Source: Diadophis punctatus similis (taxonomy: Eukaryota > Chordata > Lepidosauria > Squamata > Dipsadidae). From it: DNA of 64,000 nt. The notes below the pieces were generated by a model. The model had not been told where the DNA came from and did not search any database. It saw only the letters and a list, made by a program, of their open reading frames with translations. Of the stretch, positions 49,485 to 60,566 are shown piece by piece (the first letter of the stretch is position 1; every line of letters starts with the position of its first letter). The stretch spans positions 36,719,480 to 36,783,479 of the forward strand of contig JALIGW010000005.1 of NCBI GenBank assembly GCA_023053685.1. The letters run 5' to 3'. The translations under genes and the position numbers were made by a program.

Positions 49485-51476
49485 TACTGGAACATTGGTG
49501 GACTTCCTTGTGTACTTGCAGTAGTTGGCCTCTGTGAGAAAAGAACCCTGGATTAGATGGATCCTGGGCCCAAGCCAGCAAAGCACTGTTACATTCTTAT
49601 GTTTTAAAGCCCACAAATTTGATGGAGAATTTCAGAAGGCCAATGATTTCTATTTTTATAATAAGACTCAGATTGTTAGAGGTTGATTATCTTCCCAACT
49701 GAAGTTTGTACAATACTAGGCAGAAGTCCTAACTCGCTTTAGAATTAATTGGACACCCCATCCTACATTTAACAGTGGGCCCAGCAATGGGAACAGTCAT
49801 TGGGGACTTTCTATAAAAATAGACTTCCTGTCTAAAGTACTAGGTTGTATAATGCACACACACACAAAATGAATCTAGGACAAGATTAATCCTATAGACA
49901 AGTCTTCTCCTACCTTCTGCCTTCCAGGTGTATTGAAGCTATCAGAACTGTCAACCTGTTAACCACGAATGGAAATAATCATAGGACAGTCACATTCATA
50001 TGTTTTGTTAAATCAAAATCAGCAAACCCCATTATAGTATATTATTTTGGATAAATCCAATGAGTGTGGTATCACTGTATTCACGTGTTGTGTAGTGCAA
50101 ATCTGGCCACTTTAGCTTAATAAACAAATCATTGTTAATTAAATAGATAAGCATGCAATGTGAGCAGAATCCATGCAATGATAGCACACATGATCCAGTG
50201 TTCTATGCAACAGTACTTGAATGATTCCTGTATCTAATTCTAGCTGCCAAGCCATTAATCCTGATGAATATTTTTCTAATTAACATTATAGAAGAAAATC
50301 CTCAACAAAGACCCTTTGCCCACAATTCTTTACTTACTTTCCTAATTGTAAGCTCCATGGAAGTAGGGTTTACTTTCACGTAAATATACCTAAAACTGTT
50401 TTCCCGCAGTACAGTTCCCCTTCCCCCCCACCCAACCACGAGTGGTGGAAACATAAAGGTCTCCCCATTCCATCCTGGCTAAAAGAGCTTCTCTCAGCAG
50501 ATCTATGTATTAAAAATAACTATAAATATTTTCCCCTGCCACATCCTGCATTGTTAAGGGCCTTAATTAAAAAACACCTGTCATACATTATAGCCCCATA
50601 AGACACCTAACCTGCAATTTGCTGAAGCGAGCAATAAATAACAGCATCTGATTGACAATTTATTCTTTAGCAACTTAGCTATGTCATCCAAACATGGCCA
50701 TCCACATTTCTAATAATTATTACGGGGGGGGGGGGACAAAAAAAAGGAGTATGCTTCTTCATCATTTTATTCAGTAAAAGCCTTCTATTCTCCTCTGTTT
50801 AATCAAGATATGCTTCTGTTCTCTGAGCATAAAGTATCAAACAAACATGAACAATGAACAATTAATTACTGTTTGGGTTTCTTACAAGCCCTCCAGATGC
50901 ATGTATATAATTAATTACTTATTTTCCTAGATAATTGTATATATATATATAATACTTACAGTATGCAATTAACACAAAGAATAGAAAAACAATCTTAACC
51001 ACACAGAGGTAAAGCCATGAGGACTCAACCTTTTATACAACACACAAAAATAGTAGTTGCTGCATTTTCTGGAACCCAGCAAAAGAAAGGATCTTTTGTA
51101 AGCAGCTCTAATTTGTCTTATTCTGGAGATTTTCAGTGAATCTTTCCTGTAAGTAAGTACATGTGGACTTTCATGTAGAGTAGACTTTCAATAAAAAGCC
51201 ATGATGTTGTGGGACCTTAACAGTTTATAGGATAGGTTGGGTCATATATAATGGTAAATTATAATGTACAATAGTTTATTTCACTTAGTGCTTATTTTTA
51301 TCCATAAAAGAACTCAGTTATGTGATTTACTCTAAACTCATCTGATCAGTATCCTACTAAGCAAACATTATACCATTAAAAATAATGTGTGTGTATATAC
51401 GTGTGAAACCTCCCTGGAGGACATATACAGTATGAGGTCCCCCTAACCAACTTGTTCAGAATGAAGAAACTATCAA
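49485..51476. other. AT-rich unique intronic sequence
   Basis: No gene recognised. 49536-49604 (GGATTAGATGGATCC, CATTCTTATG) may be a LINE 3' fragment. The block at about 50540-50700 is repeat-free with TTAAGGGCCTTAATTAAAAA and GATTGACAATTTATTC and is a candidate conserved element. A G run lies at 50725-50735. Confidence 0.5.
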
Positions 51477-51723
51477 GAGCCGAGGTAGCACAGTTGTTAG
51501 AGTGCAGTACTGCAGGCTACTTCAGCTGACTGCTAGCTGCAGTTCAGCGGTTCAAATCTCACCGGCTCAAGGTTGACTCAGCCTTCCATCCTTCCGAGGT
51601 GGGTAAAATGAGGACCCAGATTGTTGGGGTCAATATGCTGACTCTGTAAACCGCTTAGAGAGGGCTGTAAAAGCGCCATGAAGCGGTATATAAATCTAAG
51701 TGCTATTGCTAAGTGCTATTGCT
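51477..51723 (+). mobile_element. Sauria-type tRNA-derived SINE
   Basis: Full-length copy from GAGCCGAGGTAGCACAG to the BovB-like tail. The B-box GGTTCAAATCT at 51549-51559 is intact; the A-box region is mutated. The terminal AAGTGCTATTGCT unit is present twice. Confidence 0.93.
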
Positions 51724-52089
51724 ACTTGGATAAGCAGCAAAACATTTCAGAAAAAAAGTCCAGTTGCCATGACTCAACTTTCAGACAACTCTACCTGGAT
51801 GATTGAGAATCTTCATTGAGATGAAATATTGCAAACAATAGTCAGTGCTAACATACTGTCAGAGATCAATTTAAATTAATCCCTGGAAAATGATATCATA
51901 TAGAAAATATTAAGTAAAAGGCTGCCTACATTAAGGTTTTATAAATTTCATTTGGCAGAACATTCCATAAAATGAGGACAACAAAAACCATCCTAAATAT
52001 ACTTTATATCAGGATTTCCTTACTTGGCAGCTTTCAGTGGATTAGAGTCCAGTTCCTATAGTCCTCACCCTGTACTCTTGACAGAATAA
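51724..52089. other. Unique intronic sequence
   Basis: Nothing firm. About 52010-52065 weakly resembles the foldback MITE at 18962. Confidence 0.35.
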
Positions 52090-52400
52090 CAAAATAACAC
52101 AAAAACAGAGTTGGAAGGGACTGTTGGGGTTTCCTGGTCCAACCTCCTTCTCAAGCAGGAAGCCCTACACTACTTCAGACAAATGGTTGTCCAATATCTT
52201 CTTAAAAACCTCCACTATTGGAGCACCCACAACTTCTGGAGGCAAGTCCTTCCATTGATTAATTTTTCTAACTGTCAGGAAATTTCTTCTTAGTTCTAGG
52301 TTGCTTCTCTCCTCGATTAGTTTCCATCCATTGCTTCTTGTCCTGCCCTCAGGTGCTTTGGAGAATAAGTTGGTCACCTCTTCTTTGACATACTCTTATT
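52090..52400 (-). mobile_element. CR1 LINE ORF2 3' end, antisense
   Basis: The minus strand encodes APEGRTRSNGWKLIEER, NLELRRNFLTVRKINQW and LPPEVVGAPIVEVFKKILD, the C-terminal end of CR1-type ORF2. On the plus strand it appears as GTTGGAAGGGAC and GGTCCAACCTCCTTCTCAAG. The frame is open for 70 codons, but the copy is 5'-truncated and dead. Confidence 0.85.
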
Positions 52401-54077
52401 CTACAACAATCATATCTTCCTTTGTGGAACATGTAAATAATGACATACATAATTCCATAGTTGCTTCCAATGACTTGTCATTTAATTCTTAGAGAAAGAA
52501 GAACAGGATGTATTTTTATTCTGACAACACTCCACAGTGAAATGTAGATCAGTTAGCAAATCTTCCTGTGAAAAGATGACAAAGAAAACATCTATGCCTG
52601 CTAGAAGTTCAGCCCCCCTTCCCTGTTCATGTATATCTTGGCAGTCATATCTGTAAAAGACCTGTTTCAAAGTACAGGAATTCAGGATCCTTTTAAAGAT
52701 ATATTTTCCTCTAATGTCCCTGCCTGCGAAGTCCAGAAATATATATCATTGTTTTCCCACTTACAGCTTTGCAATATGTAAAATTTGAGACTGCATAAAG
52801 GTCCCAATCCCAATTCTATTTGATGGCTTTAGTTCCTCTATTCCACTCACATTTGCTTTTTGAAACAAAGTTTCAACTTATAGAAATAAATATATGCAAT
52901 ATATCTGTAGCATAAACTGGTAGAACATAGTATTAAAACCCTAATGCAAAATTATTTCATTTATTCATGCATATCACAGAAAACAATTTTATCTCCTCTC
53001 CTTGGACATAAAAAAAATTGTCATGGTAATAAATGCATTGATAAACAAATGACTGAATTACAGTAATATGTTCTACATACGGTATGTCTGATGTTATCAC
53101 TAAAAAGAATGAAGAGTCATGGTGTCATACATACATTATGCTGGTTCTGTGACACCCAAAATGAGTACTTATTTTTCCATTAGGTAGCATATAATTTTAA
53201 GAAATAAGTATTAATTTCTTAATATTAGTATTTGATTAATGTACAAAATCTTAAACCACTCAGGATCAGGATACTGCTGCCTCCTTTACAGGACCAGTAG
53301 ATCTATCTACTGCTAACCCAGGCTATTGTGGAACAGAAATTAGTATTTTTTATTATTGTTCCTTTCTATGTGAGGGTATGAATCCCTCACACATTTTGTG
53401 TGTGGACCAGGTGTTTAAATTGTATTTCTTTGTTCACACTTCCCATGATGTTTAATTATTTTATACTTGTTATTGCCTTGCTTAATTTACAAGGTATTTT
53501 ATACTACTCCCAGTTTTGAGAATGCTCTCATAAGTGACAATGAAACGAGACATGGTGCTTTGTCAACCAACAAATTAAATATATACCCAGTATCTTTCAG
53601 ATAGAAGCATCAATATTGCCAGAATGTAGACACGGATATGTTCCATTTAAAACTTCCATTTGGGCTCATCTTATTGCTAGTTTTGCTTTCATTTGATCTT
53701 CTCTTTGCATCATTTCCTTCCTCACTTCCATTTTTATGTGACAATAGTCTCAGGGCTACTCCAAAAGTTGCTACAATGATTTTATAAATGGGAGAAAATC
53801 ATATTAGATGCACTGACATACTGTTTTTGACATTGACTCAAATGTTAATACTGAATATTTGGATATTAATTCAAAACAAACATTTTAATGGTCTCAGCCA
53901 CTTTGGCCCAAAGAAGATTTGTACACTCCAACTTAATCTCTAAAGCAAGTAATGAACTCTGAACACCACCTTGAAAAGGACTTTCCATCTGCCTCTTTAA
54001 TTTAATGTATACTCTAAATCGCCTACCATACTGATTTTAATTGCATCTAGCTTTCTCAACTTTTATATTAATAACAG
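52401..54077. other. AT-rich unique intronic sequence
   Basis: No gene or repeat recognised. Confidence 0.5.
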
Positions 54078-55172
54078 AATAATAACAGATAACCTAGGAG
54101 GTCTTCTAGTCCAATCCCCTCAAGCAGGAGATCCTATACCAGTGGTTCCCAACCTGGGGGTCAGGATCCCTTTGGGGGTTGAATGACTATTTCCCAGGGG
54201 TCGCCCTGGCATCCTCAGCTCCCCCCCCCCCACTGCCACAAGCCTGGCTCAACTCGCCTGAGCCCTCTGATTGGTCGGGAGATGTGCCATTCGGTGAGAG
54301 GCATTTGTGACGCCTGGCGGCCGAGCTTTGACGGCATCAGCTAAGGGGCGGGGCGTCACAAGATTGCACGCTGGAGAGTACAAGGCGGTGCTTAAGACAT
54401 CTGTGGCCGCCCCTGTCTCCTGCTCACAGCGGCAATTTCTTCCCACTGGTGTCGAAGGGAAAGGGAGTCATGGGAGGGAATGGCCAGCCAATGACCACTT
54501 AAGTTTCACAGCGCATGATGGTGGGAAGGAGGACAGCTGGGTCGGAATTGTCTGTCTGCCCTCTCGCCCTCGGCTGGCGCGGAGACCCAGCGAACAAAGA
54601 GGCAAACAGGGAGGGAGGGAAGAGAGAGACTGAGAGATATTAGCGCAGGGCTAGGCTGATCATACAGCCTTGGTGCTGAGGGCGCCATCGCCGGGGACAG
54701 GATGAGCTAAGCCGGAGGGAACTGGAGAAGGAGGTGGTTCTGGAGCATGGTCCATCGCCGCCGCCCTGCTCCATATGATCAGGCTAGCCCTGTGCTAATA
54801 TCTCTCAGTCTCTCTCTTCCCTCCCTCCCTGTTTGCCTCTTTGTTCGCTGGGTCTCCAAAATAATTTTATGGTTGGGGGTCACCACAACATGAGGAACTA
54901 TATTAAGGGGTCGCGGCATTAGAAAGGTTGGGAACCACTGTCCTATACCATTTCAGACAAGTGGCTGTGCAGTCTCTTCTTAAAAGCCTCCAATGATGGA
55001 GCATCCACAACTTCTGAAGGCAAGCTGTTCTCACTGGTTAATTGAGTTTACCAGTGAGTTAATTGTTGGTTAATTGGTTAATTGTTCTCACTGTCAGGAA
55101 ATTCCTCCTTAGTTTTAAGTTGCTTCTCTCCTTGATTAGTTTCCATCCATTGCTTCTTATCCTGCCTTCTGA
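54078..55172 (-). mobile_element. CR1 LINE 3' end, antisense, split by a hAT insertion
   Basis: The CR1 sequence occupies 54078-54139 and 54941-55172 and joins perfectly once the hAT element and one TCCTATAC copy are ignored. The right part also contains a local expansion of GTTAATTG-type units (55035-55090) not found in the other CR1 copies. Confidence 0.85.
54140..54940. mobile_element. hAT element, family E, inside CR1 (801 bp)
   Basis: Ends CAGTGGTTCCCAACC and GGTTGGGAACCACTG are perfect inverted repeats flanked by TCCTATAC (54132-54139 and 54941-54948). The interior is CpG-rich and contains an 83-bp inverted repeat (54582-54664 with 54774-54856, two mismatches). No transposase is encoded. 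Confidence 0.93.
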
Positions 55173-55922
55173 TGCCATGCAGCTTCTAACAAAACCTTGT
55201 TTTCCTCTTTGCTCAGACCTCTAATCTAGTCAAAGGCCATATTTCATCAGGGGAATTCATGGGGCTGCACAATGCAATAACCAAAATAAGCGAAGTGTAG
55301 AGACTGCATCACGAGATTAGGGGCATATAAATTTTATAAATTAATAAATAAACCAAAAATGGATGAGCATATCCAAAGTCTTCTCTCTCTTCCTTCAGTC
55401 AGCAAAGTATAGACAGATACTGTATCTGATTTCAAAACCATAGAAAAGCTAAGGGCACAGGTTACACAACACATTGTAATTAATTATCCCAATATTTATT
55501 CAACCCAATGTTTTGGGTTCACATGACAGGATCTTATTTTTCTCTTTCCTAATTTAAAATTAAGAACCTCTTTCCATAACAGTCTTTTGTCCTGCTTCAA
55601 GCCAATCACATTATGCTGATTTTGTATTGACTTGCATTCCACATCATTGTTTTTTAATAATGTCAAACCAGAGATTTGTAAGTATCATAAGCTAGTAAGG
55701 AAGCAAACGGTAGCACCTGTTCTGTCTCAAAGGAAGGACCCAGGAACAGGATAGTTATACATGTAGTGGAAACAGGAGACTAGACTACCATCAACCGGGA
55801 GTTGGAGATTTAAAGTCTGTGGTCAAAAGAAACCAAACAAAACCCAGCTATAGATTATTAGATAGGACTAGTTAGAAAATCAGCATCTCTATCAGGATCA
55901 GAAAAAACTCCATCCTTGAAAG

Positions 55923-55925
<3 letters not shown>

Positions 55926-55954
<29 letters not shown>

Positions 55955-56007
55955 CACGCGCGCGCACACACACACGCACATGCACACACGCACACACGCA
56001 CACACCA
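55926..56007. repeat. Compound (TG)n(CG)n(CA)n microsatellite
   Basis: About 14 TG units turn through CACGCGCGCGCA into CA and CACACG units. The alternating purine-pyrimidine run of about 80 bp is partly self-complementary and could adopt Z-DNA or a hairpin. Confidence 0.9.
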
Positions 56008-56428
56008 GTAACACTTTGAACCATGAGCATATGATATTAAATGATGAAAACTGAATGTTATTTTTCCACGCCAATAATACAGATTAGGAAGTCAATGTGG
56101 ATATGAGACAGCCAATGTGGATATGAGACACATAATAGGTACAATAGATAGCTAGAAGAGCCCAGGTACTTGTTGTAGAGTTAGCACAGATTTGATAAAA
56201 GAATAGAAGAATGCCACTGAAATGTGCTTTACAATGAAAACTGAAAAAGGCTTTACAATGAGAACAACTCTTAAGGACAACATTGAAAGTTGATGAACAA
56301 GAGAGGCTAGTCCAAAAGGACAAGAAAGAAAAACACAAACTTGAAATAAGGAGAGGGATACATAAATAGTAAATGAAAATCCCTTTATACTAATGTTCCG
56401 CTTAAATAGAAAAAATAGCAATATCTTA

Positions 56429-56482
56429 GTGATATTAATGAAGAAGGCAGCATGTATATGCTGCCTTCTTCATTAATATCAC
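56429..56482. repeat. 24-bp perfect hairpin
   Basis: GTGATATTAATGAAGAAGGC with four more bases (56429-56452) is followed after a six-base loop by its exact complement (56459-56482). A direct repeat of ACACAAATATATATACCT follows immediately. Confidence 0.95.
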
Positions 56483-59400
56483 ACAAATATATATACCTAT
56501 ACACACAAATATATATACCTACAGACTGACCCACTCTACTTTTTTTTATGGCTTTCCAGATATGATGGACCAACTTCTATAATTCCAATTTGATCAAAGA
56601 CAGGCTGGGAATCATGGGAGTTAAAAATCCAACACAATACTGGAAGAGTCAATCTGTACATTCTTCTATCCAGAAGTGCATATCATTTAGATTGGATGTA
56701 TGGATACATTCCACACAAGAATTTTTTGCGGATTGCATATTCATATTGCCAAAATTTCATAGGTGAGAAATGGAAGCAAGCCAGATTTCAATTCCATTGC
56801 CCCATACTAGTGCAGATGAATGTCTATACAAAGAAAATGGGATGCCTGTGAATTAATTGATTTAACTAGAGCTATCTTACCGATACATACAAATGATCTA
56901 TATACAGTATATTCATAAACAGTATTCTTTGTCCACATCCTTGGGTTAATATGTAAATGTCTTCTAATTTACTTTCAAAATAAATTGTCTAACAAAGAAA
57001 ACTATTTTTCATCGTCTTTTATCTGCTTTTTAAAATTTCACCATGACTTTGTTGACCCCATTTTCTAAATTCAATACAGATGTTTTTATTAACATTTCTA
57101 AGAGGAGGGGGGGACACAGTATCTTTATTCCAGAGAGGAGACTGCCAAAAGCCAAACACTAATGAGTCAAACTTTTAGAAACAGAAAGAAGGTGTGGGTA
57201 CATGCTACTGCTCGTAGTGTGTGTCACATCAGTATATTCAGTAGTGAAAATTGGGCTGCTCCAGACAGCATGACATAACCAGTAGTATGAAGACATCTTC
57301 ATATTCCATTGTCCTGATGTTTTGCATCTTCAAAGAGTTCAGGAAATGTGTTCCCAACTGCAGAAAGTAATAAAGTCTTGTGGGAAAGTATAAAATGGTT
57401 TTGAGATCTAATTTGAGCTAAATCACCATTTTGCTATGCTGCTTTAAACCAATTGGCTGACCTCCTCCTACTTATCAAACAGGGGAGAGGAAAGGCTGCA
57501 GCAGACAAGAAAAAGGAGCCAGGCTTCATCAGGGAGTATGGTTTTTGTTTGTTTTCCTTTCTCCCCCTGGTAACTTTGCCTTTTTTCAGTCAAACTCAGC
57601 GTTTGACTTCTACAGGGAAATGCAGCCTAGCTTTTCAAAAAAATATAGTCAATTAATCCTAAACATGATGTTATGCTTTCTCCCAGGAGTAAGGGGGAAA
57701 AAAACCCCAAATTCTCAGCCTCTCCTTATTGAAATCATAGATGGATATAATTTATTTATTAATGGCTGACTTGTTTTTCCCTTCATGCAAACACCAAAAT
57801 AATCCATTTCATCTATGAAATGCGGCTTCTTTGCTAGCAGATATTTCCACTTGAAATATCAAAAAGATCGGAATGCTACTGCAATGTACTATTTCTACAT
57901 TGCTTCATTTTGGTTTCCTATACTATACAATCCAACTACAACCACTGAGAATCACTTAATTTTATACTGAGAATTATACTATTTAATAGGTGTTTTAAAA
58001 TGTATCTGTGTGGGGGGGGGGGAGTCTCCTTTCCAAAAGCATTGGAAGTATTCTGAAGTCTTATAATAGGAATTCAAAACTCACACAGAATATCCATATC
58101 ACTGATCAGCTATTTTGGCGGATACAAACCACCACACCCTTAAAGCATGAAAAAGAAGGGGCTGCAAGTTTTATTATATATATATAACTCAAAATTGTTA
58201 AACATCAACATATTGCCAAATGTAGACATGACACTCTTTCAAGACATAATATTGCTTTTATATTTAGTAAAAGTGGCATCTACAACAGGGCCCTTCAGAA
58301 GAACATCTAACTCTGCATTGCTGAAGAAATCTTAAGCTAAAGATAGCATTTTCTGAAAATAAATAGACACCAGAAAAAGTGTTGTTGTTTCTGATCACAT
58401 AGAAATACAGACTCAAACTTGGGACCATAAATGACCAATTAGTGACCTGGGAATACGGAATTTGAATCTGTAGGTGGATATTGAATTTTCAGACTCAGAT
58501 ACAGTATGTTCTACAGCTGACTACAGTACATGCAAAAACAAAAAGGAAGAAAATAATGAGCACATTGTTTACAACAGGTTGTGTCCAAGCCTCCAAATAA
58601 AATCCTATCTCCTGCCAAGATTTTATAAGAGAACTGACTATAACATTTCTACATAAATTTTAAGAGAAAATTGAACACTCTTCCTATGGTTGTCTTACAA
58701 GGATTATAAACCCAGACTCCAGCTAGTTGTGTTTCTAACTTAACAATGTCCCTTTCATTGCTCTCTCTCCAGCAAATGCATGGCATGTAATATTGCTCCA
58801 TCCGCCAGCACAGCTACTCAAATCAGATTTCAAGGGCGCCACCTTTTGATAAAACTGAGTTTATGGGAAGAAAAGCAGAGAAAGATTCTTAATGCATAAT
58901 CTATAGGAAATTTTAGAGATATTCTACTCACTATATAATATATGTATGTGTGATTGTACATATGAATAATTACTAGAATCATCTGTGGCATTTATACACG
59001 TTTATGCATTTATAAATGTAGAAATGTGTTATGTCTGCAGAGAAGGGAAAGTTGATTTCCCCCCCCCCATTAGTTTGAAAGCAACCTTCTATAGTGTTTG
59101 CTTCCTTCCTTATATGGAAAGGAGGGAGGGGGTGTATCACTTTTTAATAAATCAAATGCCAGGTTCTGAACAACAGCGAAGGCCACCGTCCTTCTCTCTC
59201 GCTCCCACTCCTCATTACTCATTTTTCAGCGCAGTGCCACTGAAGCATCTTCTCCCCCTCCACCCTCCATCCCCACCCCCTATTACAAACGGGGGGGGGG
59301 AATAAGAGAGAGAAATCAACGGTGTGACTGCATTGTAAGTCAAGCAACAAGCACAATTCTCTTCCGAATGCAATAGTAGTTTAAAACAAAAAGCAAAGAA

Positions 59401-59774
59401 GAAGTGGGGGGTGGGGGGAAACCACTGCTGAAACACACCGCTTGATCTAACTGGATCTAACACTAACTGGATCTAACTCCATCGGCCCACAGTTATAACC
59501 GCGGATCAAAAGAGCCCCGGCTTCCCCTCTCCGTGGTGCTGATAAAGCTAGCGCTCCGTGGCCCCTTTGCCAAAAAAAGATTGAGACACTCGCGCGAGTT
59601 TCTCACGCCAACTAGCCCAGCGTCCGACTGCAACCAGAAACTTTTGCACCGGGGAGAAGACCGAGAAGCCACTGGTGAAGGTCTGCCGGGTTTGCAGCAG
59701 AGGGAGACCCACACACACACACACCCCGCTCCCCACCCTTCGCCCCTCCCGCCCCCTGCCCGGCTCGTCGACTG

Positions 59775-59780
59775 ACTTAC
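59775..59780 (-). promoter_or_regulatory. Splice donor of SorCS exon 1 (GTAAGT)
   Basis: The minus strand reads AACAGCAGC followed directly by GTAAGTCAG. This is a near-consensus 5' splice site placed exactly where other SorCS genes break between NSS and the following VILILTK segment. Reading through it adds 95 residues of unconserved, Cys/Ser-rich sequence, which supports splicing here. Confidence 0.85.
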
Positions 59781-60566
59781 GCTGCTGTTGTAGCCGGACC
59801 AGTGCACCATCGCCTGGTTGTGGGCCGAATCTCCGTTCAGGGCAAAGGTCGTGCTGGACAGTCTCAACTCTTCGCTTCCGCCCCCGCGCAGTTTGCCCAG
59901 CCGCCCTTCCTCTTTGGAGCCTCTGCCGGGAGTTCGGGCTCTCTGGCCGTCCGGAGAGGAGGCGTCCCAACCTCCTCCTTCTGCCCCGCGCCGGTCCGGG
60001 CCGAAGGGTTGCCAATCCTCGCTGCTCCTCCGTGCTCTGGGGCTGCCGCCCGGCGATCCCCCGACAGACACTCCTCCGGGCATCTGTTGCATCTCTGCCC
60101 AGACGGAAGGCAAGGAGCTTCCACCGCCTTTCGCCCTATTCCCGAGTTGGTGGCTCCGGCGCGCCCTCTCGGTTTCCTTCGGGGGTCCGGCGGTGGCTTC
60201 CTCGGGCGTCGCGGGTGCGGTGTCTTGCGCCCTCGCCGGCTCGCGATCCTTTCGGGGCGCTCCCGTCGCTTCGCCTTCCTCCTCCTCCACGGCCTCTCCC
60301 GCTTCACCCCATCCTCCACGGGGATCCTCCCGCAGGGTTTCCCCATCTGTGCCGCCGCTTGGCCCGAGTTTCACTCGCCGAGGAACCTCCAGCGGCGACG
60401 GCAACTGCAGCAGCTTCACCCGAAAAGATGTGGGCGATAAAGACGACTGGAAACAAGATCGGCAAGTTACCTCAGCCCCGACGAACGACCCAGCGCCAAA
60501 GAAAAGCCATGCCGAGGCGATCCAAGCGACGCAGCAGCCAGAGGACCAGCCAGCCCCTCTCTCCAT
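59781..60566 (-). CDS. SORCS3: SorCS-type VPS10-domain receptor, first coding exon (SORCS3-like)
   Basis: This 262-codon exon encodes the N-terminus of a type I membrane sorting receptor of the sortilin/SorCS family, which controls trafficking of neuronal cargo receptors. Residues 11-31 form a hydrophobic signal peptide, with likely cleavage after VGA31. Residues 32 to about 230 are a low-complexity Gly/Pro/Arg/Glu-rich propeptide with an acidic run at 93-97 and two furin-type RARR sites (134-137 and 177-180). Residues 231-262 match the conserved start of the SorCS VPS10 domain (SEELRLSSTTFAL, then GDSAHNQAMVHWSG) and end in an N-S-S glycosylation sequon at N260. The start ATG has G at -3 and G at +4, and an in-frame TAG lies 17 codons upstream (60615-60617), so no earlier in-frame start is possible in this exon. 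The exon ends in phase 0 at a GTAAGT donor. The stretch after the signal peptide (GAEVT) and the SKEEGRL...SEELRL segment fit SORCS3 better than SORCS1 as I remember them. Paralogue choice is about 75% sure; family is nearly certain. Confidence 0.9.

Larger units (their letters stand above)
55173..59479. other. Intronic sequence next to exon 1
   Basis: No additional exon recognised. It holds a TG/CGCA/CACA compound microsatellite (55926-56007), a 24-bp hairpin (56429-56482) and G or C runs at 58012-58021, 59058-59068 and 59291-59300. The first bases past the donor (59500-59774) are GC-rich and belong to the island. Confidence 0.5.

Noticed and set aside
59493..59780. Continuation of the SorCS frame for 95 codons past the donor
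   Set aside because: The sequence after GTAAGT loses all similarity to the family and the donor is near-consensus, so this is intron read-through.
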